DNA of 17,614 bases from Anaerolineae bacterium (lineage in GTDB: Bacteria > Chloroflexota > Anaerolineae > JAFGEY01). The position numbers were made by a program, and so were the translations under genes. The notes beneath the pieces were generated by a model, which saw only the letters and a program-made list of their open reading frames with translations, was not told where the DNA came from and ran no database searches. Below are positions 1 to 7,336 of this stretch, piece by piece; within the stretch, counting starts at the first letter, position 1, and each line of letters begins with the position of its first letter. The stretch is from positions 1-17,614 of the forward strand of contig JAFGJF010000389.1 of NCBI GenBank assembly GCA_016929205.1, in the 5' to 3' direction.

Positions 1-501
1 CTCCCACGGCTTGTGTTGCCCCCACTCGCAGATGCTGAACAAAATGGGCCGGCCGGCGGCACGCAGCGCCTGGCCCATCCGCCGGTAGAGCATCGGGCCG
101 TCGACACCCGGCGGGACGTGGCAAAAATCGTACTTGAGAAAATCGACACCCCACCCGGCAAAAGTCTGGGCATCGATCTCCTCGTAGCCAAAACTGGCTG
201 GTTTGCCGGCACAGGTATGTGTCCCCGCGCAAGAATAGATGCCAAACTTGAGGCCTTTGCCGTGAACATAGTCGGCGAGAGCCGGGATGCCGCTGGGGAA
301 CTTGTCTCTGTCCCAGGTTAGCTGCCCGTCGACGCGTTCGTCCGCTTCCCAAAGGTCGTCGATAACGACATATTCGTATCCCGCCTCCTTTAGCCCTTCG
401 CTGATGAACGCATCTGCCGTTTCTTTGACCACATTTTCGTCGATCTTGGCGCCAAAGGTATTCCAGCTGTTCCACCCCAGCGGTGGCATTTGAGCAAGCA
501 T
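1..501 (-). CDS. GH27 alpha-galactosidase, N-terminal part (cut by window edge)
   Basis: This is the first 167 residues of a glycoside hydrolase family 27 enzyme; the rest lies beyond position 1. The N-terminus carries the family hallmark MPPLGWNSWN at residues 5-14. Later come VIDDLW (46-51), the FGIYS strand (86-90) and FLKYDFC (121-127), whose Asp125 matches the GH27 catalytic nucleophile. Members release terminal alpha-linked galactose from oligosaccharides by a retaining mechanism. No signal peptide is visible, so the enzyme probably acts inside the cell on imported oligosaccharides. The ATG at 501 has an AGGAG ribosome site that overlaps the TAG stop of the upstream dehydratase, with a 10 nt gap between the genes, so translation is probably coupled. 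Some GH27 members act on other alpha-linked sugars; the C-terminal part would be needed to decide. Confidence 0.88.
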   Translation of the reverse strand, partial: MLAQMPPLGWNSWNTFGAKIDENVVKETADAFISEGLKEAGYEYVVIDDLWEADERVDGQLTWDRDKFPSGIPALADYVHGKGLKFGIYSCAGTHTCAGKPASFGYEEIDAQTFAGWGVDFLKYDFCHVPPGVDGPMLYRRMGQALRAAGRPILFSICEWGQHKPWE

Positions 502-511
502 ATCCGATCTC

Positions 512-2188
512 CTATTCGACCTTGTGCCGGATGATCGCGCCCTTGTCCGCCGATTCGGCGAGGCGCGCATAGAGCGCCAGGTAGCCGCTCTTGAATTTCG
601 GCTCGGGGCGCACCCACTTTGCCAGCCGCGCCCGAATCTCGTCGTCCGACACATCCAGGTGCAGGCTGCGATTCGGGATGTCGATCGTGATCGTATCGCC
701 GTCCCGCACGGCCGCAAGCGGGCCGCCTTCGGCAGCTTCGGGCGAAATGTGGCCGACAAAACAGCCATTGTTGGTGCCGGAAAAGCGCCCGTCGGTCACC
801 AACGCCGTCTTGAGCGCCAATCCCCGCCCGTAGAGCAGTTTCATCGCCGTATACATCTCGCGCATACCCGGCCCGCCCTTGGGACCTTCGTAGCGAATGA
901 CGACCACGTCTCCCTCGACGATCTGGCCATCCATGATCGCCTGGGTGGCGTCCATTTCCGAATCAAAGCAGCGCGCCTGGCCGGTAAAGGTGTGCATCTC
1001 GGGCTTGATCGCCGCCGGCTTGGTGATCGCGGTGTTGGGTGCCAGGTTGCCCTTGAGCACAGCCAGCCCGCCGCCGCCGCTCCAGGGATCGTCCAGGGTC
1101 CTGATGATCTCCCGGCTGTGCACCTGTGCCCGGGCCACGTTTTGGGCAACCGTCTTGCCGCTCACAGTCAGCGCATCGCCGTGCAACAGGGGCAGCAGTT
1201 CTTTCATCACCGCCGGAATGCCGCCGGCCTGGTTGAAATCGGGCACATTGGGCGCGGCAGCCGGATAGATCCTGGCGATGTGCGGCGTGCTGCGGCACAG
1301 CTCTTCAAACAGATCCATCGTGATCTCGGAACAGCAAGCCTCATAGCCGATGGCCGGGATGTGCAAGGCCACATTGGTCGACCCACCAATGGCGGCACTG
1401 ACGCGAATCGCATTCTCGATGCCTTTTTGGTTAATGATCTGCTGGGCAGTAATCCCCTTGTTAATCAGTTCCACGATCTGCCGTCCCGACGCCTGCGCGA
1501 CCCGGAGGCGCGCCGCGTGCGTCGCCGGAATGGTCGCGCTGCCCGGCAGGGACATGCCCATCGCCTCGGCCACGCAGCACATCGAGTTGGCCGTGCCCAG
1601 GAAGGCGCAAGACCCACACGTCGGCGTCGCGCAGTCTTCCAGGCGCATAAACGTCTCCTCGTCGATCTCGCCGGCCTGGAGCATGCCCAGCGCCTCGGTC
1701 AGCGACGTGCCGTCGGCAGCACGGCCATCAAACTCACAGCCACCCTCCATCGGACCGCCCACGACGACGACAGCCGGCAGATCCAGGCGCGCCGCAGCCA
1801 TCAACATGCCGGGCACGATCTTGTCACACGAGCAGAGCAGGACCACGCCGTCGAGCCGATGGGCCTGGACCATCAATTCCACGTCATTGGCAATGGCGTC
1901 GCGGGTCGGCAGGATATAGTGCATACCGTCGTGACCCTGGGCGATGCCATCGCAAGCCGCGATCACGCCAAACTCGACCGGCGTGCCGCCGGCCTGAAAG
2001 ATACCCTGCTTGACGTACTCGGACACCAGGTTGAGATTATAGTGCCCGGGCACAACCCGGTTCCACGAATTGGCGATGCCGATCATCGGACCTTGCAGGT
2101 CACGATCGCTGTAGCCCATCGCTTTATAAAAGGCGCGTTGTCCGGACCACTCGGGTGGTTTCAGGATATCTTGACTGCGGTAACTCAT
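512..2188 (-). CDS. ilvD: IlvD/Edd-family dehydratase (dihydroxy-acid dehydratase type)
   Basis: This 558-residue Fe-S dehydratase removes water from 2,3-dihydroxy acids, as in branched-chain amino acid synthesis. Relatives act on sugar acids. Visible family motifs are CDGIAQGHDGM (from residue 79), CDKIVPGM (from 121) and PTCGSC (189-194), whose cysteines are the expected cluster ligands. GGSTN (268-272), AGGIPAVMKEL (321-331) and SGTNNGCFVGHISPEAA (from 470) include the likely catalytic serine. The pattern resembles the firmicute/archaeal IlvD class, with VPGHYNL where other classes have PCN. I chose the ATG at 2188 because AAGGAG lies 8 nt upstream; an open frame continues to 2236 without a better ribosome site. 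The position between a diol dehydratase and an alpha-galactosidase leaves a sugar-acid role (for example galactonate or arabinonate) open. No other ilv genes are in view. Confidence 0.85.
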   Translation of the reverse strand: MSYRSQDILKPPEWSGQRAFYKAMGYSDRDLQGPMIGIANSWNRVVPGHYNLNLVSEYVKQGIFQAGGTPVEFGVIAACDGIAQGHDGMHYILPTRDAIANDVELMVQAHRLDGVVLLCSCDKIVPGMLMAAARLDLPAVVVVGGPMEGGCEFDGRAADGTSLTEALGMLQAGEIDEETFMRLEDCATPTCGSCAFLGTANSMCCVAEAMGMSLPGSATIPATHAARLRVAQASGRQIVELINKGITAQQIINQKGIENAIRVSAAIGGSTNVALHIPAIGYEACCSEITMDLFEELCRSTPHIARIYPAAAPNVPDFNQAGGIPAVMKELLPLLHGDALTVSGKTVAQNVARAQVHSREIIRTLDDPWSGGGGLAVLKGNLAPNTAITKPAAIKPEMHTFTGQARCFDSEMDATQAIMDGQIVEGDVVVIRYEGPKGGPGMREMYTAMKLLYGRGLALKTALVTDGRFSGTNNGCFVGHISPEAAEGGPLAAVRDGDTITIDIPNRSLHLDVSDDEIRARLAKWVRPEPKFKSGYLALYARLAESADKGAIIRHKVE

Positions 2189-2223
2189 TTGAGGTTCTCC
2201 TTTACAGATATTGTCAATTTGTC

Positions 2224-2258
2224 CGTCATTCGTCACTCGTCACTCGTCACTCGTCACC
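2224..2258. repeat. Heptamer tandem repeat array 1 (CGTCACT x5)
   Basis: Five head-to-tail 7-bp units read CGTCATT, three times CGTCACT, then CGTCACC. The array lies 36 bp upstream of the IlvD start codon on the minus strand. It resembles the short tandem heptamer repeats known from cyanobacteria and other large-genome bacteria. Confidence 0.9.
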
Positions 2259-2302
2259 GGTGTCCGGGAATGAGATGTTGGTCAGAAGGGTATCGAGCTG
2301 CC

Positions 2303-2341
2303 TCACGTTTCACGCCTCACGCATCACGTTTGACGTTTGAC
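2303..2341. repeat. Heptamer tandem repeat array 2 (TCACGTT-like), overlapping a stop codon
   Basis: Five degenerate 7-bp units (TCACGTT, TCACGCC, TCACGCA, TCACGTT, TGACGTT) are followed by a partial TGAC. They share the TCAC core of array 1 and sit in the same 7-bp phase (77 bp apart). The right half encodes the last codons and the stop of the diol dehydratase gene on the minus strand. Confidence 0.8.
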
Positions 2342-4555
2342 CCGCAACTCGCTCGGTGCCTTATCCTTCTCGACCTGTCTCGTCTCCCGCAAATGCATCA
2401 AGGTAGTCTGTACAATGAGGCGCAGGCGCGCCAGGTTGTCGATCTTGACCGGCGCCGGCATGGTCGGTTTTTGCAGGGCATAGCGCGCGGCGTTGCGTCC
2501 CACCTGCCGGTAGGTATCCAGAGTCATATTGGGAGCCATCGAAAAAAGTTCGAGATTTTCCAGGGGCGGCAGATCGCGCTGGTGGATGACCGTCGTACCC
2601 TTGGATTGAATGCCAATCGCCACACCAGAGCCGCTTAATTTTGCGCCGGCGTGCCCGATAAACGCGCAGTCCGACGTGTGATGGACCTTGATCACACGGA
2701 CCGGAACCGCTTCATCGGCAATGCCCTCCAGCATCGCCGCGAGCACGTCGCGCAGGTTCAGGCCGCCGATGGTCTCGGTCATCTGCACGCCAAAGGCAGG
2801 GCCCACGGCGATCACGACCTCGAGTTGATTGCCCACGTGTGCAAGCCCAAGCTCTTCCAGCCACGGCTCACACCGGGCACAACCAAGCTGCGCCAAAAAG
2901 TCACGCGGATCCCAGGCCTGTGGGATATCCTGCAGCTGCTGCCAGCGTTCGCCCTCGACACGATAGCCGGTTCCCGGCCCAAGGTAGTCATTTGGGTCGG
3001 TCAGCGCACTGCGCACCTGAAAGTCGCGATCGAAAATGGCCGCCGGCTGCAAATAATCGCCGGCCACACGCTGGCGCTGCATCTCAAGGATGTTGGCAGC
3101 CACATCCTCATAGCCGGCCTGATGCAGCGCCGCAATCACCTGGACGACCGTCAGCGGGCCGCTCAAGAGCATCATCGCATCCTTGATATCGGTCACCCGA
3201 TCGCGATCGGGCATGTCCTGGCTGTTATAGGCCGTGATCGCCGCCTGCACTTCTTCATCGCTCACCCCGCCAAAATCAAAGGCATCAAAGACAGCCTGGA
3301 TCGCCTGCGCCGCCCGGGTGCGCACGCCGATCACGTCATCTTCGCGCACGGGTGTAATCCCCCCGTCAACTTGCATATCCCGCTGCAGCACGTACCAATC
3401 GTCGTATTCGGTGGCGTCAAAGTTGCCTCCCCCAAACATATTGTCATAGCGGGGAATCGAGCCATAACCAGAAGTGACAAAATCGGTGCCAGGGATAAAC
3501 TGCAGCATCAATTTGGCCGTCTTGCGCATCTCTGAATGCGACGAGAGCGCATCGTTGCCGGAAGCGACCTCCAGGCCCAACATCATCGCGATCAGGTTTT
3601 CGGCCAACACCGCACGCACGCCGCCGGGCAGCGATTCGGGTAGAGCGATACAACTGATCGAGCCGTTTTGAGTACCCTGGCTGCCCACGCCCCTGGTAAT
3701 CAACAGGCAGCGCGCCTCAAGGTAAAGCATGGACCGCCCTTCGGCATGCCCCATCAGCGCTTCCGAACCGGTGCCAGACGTAAAACGCGTCTTGACCCCA
3801 CGGCTGGCATAAGCAGCGCCGAGAAAGGCCTTGGACCAGGGGGTATCGTCCCCATCGACAAAGGCCTTTTCCGAACCATAGACCGACAGCGTCTCCGAAT
3901 AAGTCGTCAACCCACGGAACCCCAGGCGAAGATTGGTCGACTCCTCAACCGAGCATTGCGTCAGCACACCGCCGCGCCCGACCTGAGAACCGACGAGAAT
4001 GGCAAGCGCATTAAGCGATGCGTAACGCGCCACGCCAACCGTGGTCTCGACCTCGGCAAAGCCGCGCAGGGCCGCTTCGGCGGCGTCGGCGGCGAGCAAA
4101 GCCGGGTTCTCTTTGCGATTGGTGACGTGCGCCTGGTTGGCCGGCATCCGCCGGGCGCGCATCTTGGTCAGGGCCATCATCATCTCCAGCACGTTCATGT
4201 GCTGGACAATGTCGACCAGCTTGGCCGCTGTGCAGCCGCCAACCAATTCGAGGATTTCGGCGCGAGGAACGTGAATATCGACCAACATCCGGGCCACATC
4301 TAGCGAAGGAGTGCGCATCGCCTGTTCTGCTACGTCCATATTAATAGCGTGCCGGGCGATAAAGTGGTCGATCAGATCGAATTCCTCGCGTGGTACGCCG
4401 TCCATCTCGACGACGATGCCGTTTTCGATCTTGATGCTGGGCTGGGGATCGAACGGGCTGGCAATGGCAGACAATCCCACTTCTGGCCAGGCGTGGATAA
4501 AGGTCTCACGGTTAATCGGACGCGTCTCAAGGTTTTGAAACCGTTTGGAGCGCAT
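2324..4555 (-). CDS. B12-dependent diol/glycerol dehydratase, fused large and medium subunits
   Basis: This 743-residue protein joins a PduC-like large subunit (residues 1-549) to a PduD-like medium subunit core (from about 578 to the end) through a linker of about 28 residues. The family uses adenosylcobalamin radicals to turn 1,2-diols or glycerol into aldehydes. Residue numbering matches Klebsiella diol dehydratase exactly over the active site: Gln141, His143, Glu170, Glu205, Glu221, Gln296, Asp335 and Ser362 are all present. Position 336 is Ala instead of the usual Gln. The medium part shows VIAVGPAFG, SGSGVAIGIQSKGTT and TYRQVGRNAARYA. The N-terminal extension of PduD, which carries the microcompartment targeting signal, is absent. 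No small subunit (PduE) and no reactivase gene is in the window. I prefer the ATG at 4555 over the one at 4561, because it gives AAAGG a usable spacing and matches the PduC start MRSKRF. Confidence 0.9.
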   Translation of the reverse strand: MRSKRFQNLETRPINRETFIHAWPEVGLSAIASPFDPQPSIKIENGIVVEMDGVPREEFDLIDHFIARHAINMDVAEQAMRTPSLDVARMLVDIHVPRAEILELVGGCTAAKLVDIVQHMNVLEMMMALTKMRARRMPANQAHVTNRKENPALLAADAAEAALRGFAEVETTVGVARYASLNALAILVGSQVGRGGVLTQCSVEESTNLRLGFRGLTTYSETLSVYGSEKAFVDGDDTPWSKAFLGAAYASRGVKTRFTSGTGSEALMGHAEGRSMLYLEARCLLITRGVGSQGTQNGSISCIALPESLPGGVRAVLAENLIAMMLGLEVASGNDALSSHSEMRKTAKLMLQFIPGTDFVTSGYGSIPRYDNMFGGGNFDATEYDDWYVLQRDMQVDGGITPVREDDVIGVRTRAAQAIQAVFDAFDFGGVSDEEVQAAITAYNSQDMPDRDRVTDIKDAMMLLSGPLTVVQVIAALHQAGYEDVAANILEMQRQRVAGDYLQPAAIFDRDFQVRSALTDPNDYLGPGTGYRVEGERWQQLQDIPQAWDPRDFLAQLGCARCEPWLEELGLAHVGNQLEVVIAVGPAFGVQMTETIGGLNLRDVLAAMLEGIADEAVPVRVIKVHHTSDCAFIGHAGAKLSGSGVAIGIQSKGTTVIHQRDLPPLENLELFSMAPNMTLDTYRQVGRNAARYALQKPTMPAPVKIDNLARLRLIVQTTLMHLRETRQVEKDKAPSELRVKRQT

Positions 4556-4595
4556 AGACATGCCTTTCTATCGGGCGAACTCGCGAACAGGTTTT

Positions 4596-4623
4596 ATTAT
4601 ACGCGCCTGAGTGCAATTGACAA
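4596..4623 (-). promoter_or_regulatory. Predicted sigma-70 promoter for the diol dehydratase operon
   Basis: On the minus strand TTGTCA (4623-4618) and TATAAT (4601-4596) are separated by 16 nt. The -10 is a perfect consensus match. The predicted start lies about 30-35 nt upstream of the ATG at 4555. Confidence 0.6.
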
Positions 4624-4645
4624 ATTTGCCAAGATGTGGCATTCT
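4617..4645 (+). promoter_or_regulatory. Predicted promoter for degV, overlapping the divergent promoter
   Basis: TTGACA (4617-4622) is a perfect -35 box. A 17 nt spacer leads to CATTCT (4640-4645), a weak -10. The -35 box overlaps the -35 of the minus-strand promoter by five bases, so the two promoters should compete for polymerase. Confidence 0.4.
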
Positions 4646-4691
4646 ATAGAGCAAGGAATCAAGTTGAGTAACTGCGAAATAGAGGGGAACG

Positions 4692-5555
4692 ATGTCACCT
4701 ATTCGGATCGTCACCGATAGTGGCGCGGATCTCGCGCCAGAAACGGCGGAACAACTCGGCATCACGGTCGTGCCGCTGATTATCCGATTCGGCACGGACA
4801 TCTATATGGATGGCGAGCTTTCGCAAGACGAGTTCTGGGAAAAGGCTGAAAACGGGCCACATCACCCCGGCACGTCCCAACCTTCTCCGGGTGCGTTCGA
4901 ACGCGCGTTCGAACGGCTGATACAAGCCGGACACCAGGTCCTTTGCATCACGCTGACCAGCAAGCACAGTGGGACATTTAGCAGCGCCTCGACGGCGGCC
5001 CGGCGCTTTGGCGAAAAGGTCCGCGTGATCGACAGTCTCTCTCTTTCTCTGGGGCAAGGGTTTCAGGTCCTGGCGGCCGCACGTGCGGCAATCAAAGGCA
5101 TCGACCGCGATGCAATCGTTGCCTTGGTCAAAAGCATCCAGGAACGAGCGCGGATTTTTATCCTGTTGGATACAATCGAGCACCTGCGCTATGGCGGCCG
5201 AGCCGATAACGTGATCCCATTGCTCAGCCGCGTGACCAAATTCTTGAACATCAAACCGCTTTTAGAGATGGTGGATGGTCAGCTCGCCCTACAAAAACTG
5301 GTGCGCACCTATGAGCGCGGTATGTCGCAGATCAGGAACGAGGTCGCCAACCTCAAGCCTGTAGAAAGCCTGGCCGTCCTTCATACCCGCTGCGAACAGC
5401 TCGCCCAAGAGATGGCCAACGCTCTGGCAGCAAAACTAGAGATTGAACCAAAACAAGTCCTGGTCGCCGAAACTGGCCCGGCACTGGCCAGTCACGGCGG
5501 ACCAAGGCTGCTTGGGGTGATCGCGGTACCTGCCAGCTCGAGCACGTATAACTGA
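4692..5555 (+). CDS. DegV family fatty-acid-binding protein
   Basis: This 287-residue protein has the usual DegV length. DegV/FakB proteins bind a fatty acid. In Firmicutes, FakB presents it to the kinase FakA for phosphorylation and entry into phospholipid synthesis. Visible motifs are TDSGADL (8-14), the ligand-binding TSQPS (61-65), SGTFSSA (93-99), YGGR (167-170) and LNIKPLL (185-191). ATG 4692 follows GAGGGG at a normal distance. It is transcribed divergently from the diol dehydratase operon. No DAK1/DAK2-type kinase partner is in the window, so its kinase, if any, is elsewhere. The family call is firm; the specific lipid ligand cannot be read from sequence. Confidence 0.92.
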   Translation: MSPIRIVTDSGADLAPETAEQLGITVVPLIIRFGTDIYMDGELSQDEFWEKAENGPHHPGTSQPSPGAFERAFERLIQAGHQVLCITLTSKHSGTFSSASTAARRFGEKVRVIDSLSLSLGQGFQVLAAARAAIKGIDRDAIVALVKSIQERARIFILLDTIEHLRYGGRADNVIPLLSRVTKFLNIKPLLEMVDGQLALQKLVRTYERGMSQIRNEVANLKPVESLAVLHTRCEQLAQEMANALAAKLEIEPKQVLVAETGPALASHGGPRLLGVIAVPASSSTYN

Positions 5556-5587
5556 CGGCGCTTGTACAGCTTGGTAGATAAAGGTCA

Positions 5588-5726
5588 ATAAACCGGACTC
5601 TGTCTGTTTTGCAGTATCCAGACAAAAAAGGTGCTGTTTTCATTTTTACGTACAGATTGAGCTTAAAACCCGGTTTATCCAAACTCAAAGTACGAGTAAG
5701 AAACAGACAAGAGCTGATGTCTGGAT
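5588..5726 (+). other. Interleaved inverted repeats in the degV-protease gap
   Basis: Three 9-nt inverted pairs occur in the order A-B-C-A'-B'-C'. A is ATAAACCGG (5588-5596) with CCGGTTTAT (5670-5678). B is TGTCTGTTT (5601-5609) with AAACAGACA (5701-5709). C is ATCCAGACA (5616-5624) with TGTCTGGAT (5718-5726). B can also pair locally with C, and B' with C', through the shared TGTCTG/CAGACA core, so alternative RNA folds are possible. No U-tract follows either local hairpin, so a simple terminator is not supported. The rest of the 222-bp gap shows no gene. Confidence 0.5.
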
Positions 5727-5777
5727 CAGTGACAAAATGTCCCGGCATTCGCTTGTCGATAGGGAAAGGAACAAGAT

Positions 5778-7172
5778 ATGAAACATGCATCGAAAAGACA
5801 GCTACAGCACTATTGTGCGCTCGCGCTGGCGATCGCCCTTGCACTCATCATCCCCTGGCCCACGCATGCGCAAAGTGCAGTCCAGGTAACCGAAAGCAAA
5901 CACGAGCACATTTTTGGAGAATCGATTACCTTTTCTGTCGCGGCTACCAGCGGCAGCGAGATCGACTCGATCAAGCTGTTTTACCGCGTATCCGGACAAA
6001 GTTCGGCGAATAAAGTCGAACTGGACTTTGAACCAGGAACCACGGTTTCGGCAGAACACATCGAAGATATGGCCGACGAATCCAACTATCAGCCCCCAAT
6101 GATCGAGTTCACCTATTGGTGGCTGATTACGGATAAGGACGGCAACCGGCTCAAAACAGAGGAATCCTCATTTGTGTACACGGATACCCATTACGAGTGG
6201 CAAACGCTGCAAGACAATTTGATCCGCCTGTATTGGCACGATCAAGATCAAACATTTGGCCAGTATTTCTTTGATCTAGCCGTCAGCGCTGCGGGGGCGC
6301 TGCGAGACGAATTTGGCGTTGAGACGCCTAGAGCGGCGCCAATCGTGATCTATAATTCGCATCAAGAACTGATGGCTGTGCTGCAAGAAGCCAGTTCGGA
6401 ATGGACCGGCGCGGTCACGTTTGGCGATACCGGCGTCATCGCTATTGGCCTGGGACCAATGGACTGGATGGACAAGGTGATCCCGCACGAGCTGACCCAT
6501 GCGACGTTGTACATGATCACCAAGCCACCCTTTGGCGATATTCCACGCTGGCTGCACGAAGGGCTGGCTATGCGCAGTGAAGGCGGGATGAGCAGCGAAG
6601 AGATATCGACACTCGATCAAGCCATTCAAGATGATAACTTGATCTCGCTGCGTGTGCTCAACAGCTCGTTTCCCGATCAACGGGAACGGGCCATCCTCTC
6701 CTATGCGGAGAGCAACAGTCTGATCACCTATATCATCGAAGCCTATGGCACGGAGAAACTGGGCGAACTGTTGGCTGTTTTTGCCGAGGGCGCGCACTAT
6801 GACGACGCCATGCTCGAGGTGTTTGGCGTCGATATGGATGGCATGGAAGATCTATGGCGCGAACACATTGGCGCACCGCCGCGCCAGGGGATGACGCGTG
6901 CCACGCCGGTGCCCAGCCCCACGTTCACAGTTGAGGCGACGCAGACAACCGACCCCACGGCGACGGTCGAACCTACGGCGACCCAACTTGCCGCAGCGAC
7001 ACCGATCAAGAAAGCGCTACAACCCACGGCAACGTCGGCACCAGAGAACACGCCGACGGCAATGTCACAAGCAACACCGGTACCGGAACGTGGCAAACTG
7101 TGCCTGGGGGCCTTGCCCAGCATCGCCCTCTTGGCCCTATTTGCGTTCGTGCGGCCAAGGGCGATGAAATAG
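5778..7172 (+). CDS. Secreted, membrane-anchored gluzincin (MA-clan) metalloprotease
   Basis: The 464-residue product starts with a signal peptide (hydrophobic 12-26, likely cut after THAQS near 33). Next come a beta-rich exported domain (about 35-135) and a protease domain with HELTH at 237-241 and WLHEG at 258-262. This gives the gluzincin zinc ligands His237, His241 and Glu261 and the catalytic Glu238. Residues 375-437 are a Thr/Pro/Ala-rich stalk with repeated TAT and PTA units. It is followed by a Cys-Leu-Gly motif (441-443), a hydrophobic helix (444-458) and a short basic tail. The enzyme should therefore sit outside the cell, held at the membrane by a flexible stalk. The substrate is unknown. 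ATG 5778 follows AAAGGAAC. The fold fits the peptidase MA-like Pfam group seen widely in Chloroflexota. Confidence 0.82.
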   Translation: MKHASKRQLQHYCALALAIALALIIPWPTHAQSAVQVTESKHEHIFGESITFSVAATSGSEIDSIKLFYRVSGQSSANKVELDFEPGTTVSAEHIEDMADESNYQPPMIEFTYWWLITDKDGNRLKTEESSFVYTDTHYEWQTLQDNLIRLYWHDQDQTFGQYFFDLAVSAAGALRDEFGVETPRAAPIVIYNSHQELMAVLQEASSEWTGAVTFGDTGVIAIGLGPMDWMDKVIPHELTHATLYMITKPPFGDIPRWLHEGLAMRSEGGMSSEEISTLDQAIQDDNLISLRVLNSSFPDQRERAILSYAESNSLITYIIEAYGTEKLGELLAVFAEGAHYDDAMLEVFGVDMDGMEDLWREHIGAPPRQGMTRATPVPSPTFTVEATQTTDPTATVEPTATQLAAATPIKKALQPTATSAPENTPTAMSQATPVPERGKLCLGALPSIALLALFAFVRPRAMK

Positions 7173-7214
7173 CATCGCGCTAATAATACCATTGTAAACA
7201 CGAATACCCGTTGC

Positions 7215-7243
7215 TTAACATCTCGGACAATTTATGGTATAAT
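7215..7243 (+). promoter_or_regulatory. Predicted sigma-70 promoter for the roadblock gene cluster
   Basis: TTAACA (7215-7220) and TATAAT (7238-7243) are separated by 17 nt, and TGG before the -10 gives an extended -10. The predicted start, near 7250, lies inside the upstream extension of the roadblock reading frame and rules out starts before it. Confidence 0.7.
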
Positions 7244-7336
7244 CACAGTATCTCGATCAACTTGACAACTGCACTTACCTGTAGTAAGCTATCTTTAAGT
7301 TTTGGCAGCCTGTTTCATATCAAAGGAGCTCTAACC

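Noticed and set aside
524..2638. A plus-strand open frame of 704 codons opposite the two dehydratases
   Set aside because: It is antisense to two clearly recognisable enzyme genes, its translation is rich in Arg, His and Gln without any known motif, and it spans their intergenic repeats. It is a codon-bias shadow.
7211..7336. An N-terminal extension of the roadblock protein
   Set aside because: It overlaps a strong promoter and is unlike any roadblock protein; ATG 7337 has a good ribosome site.
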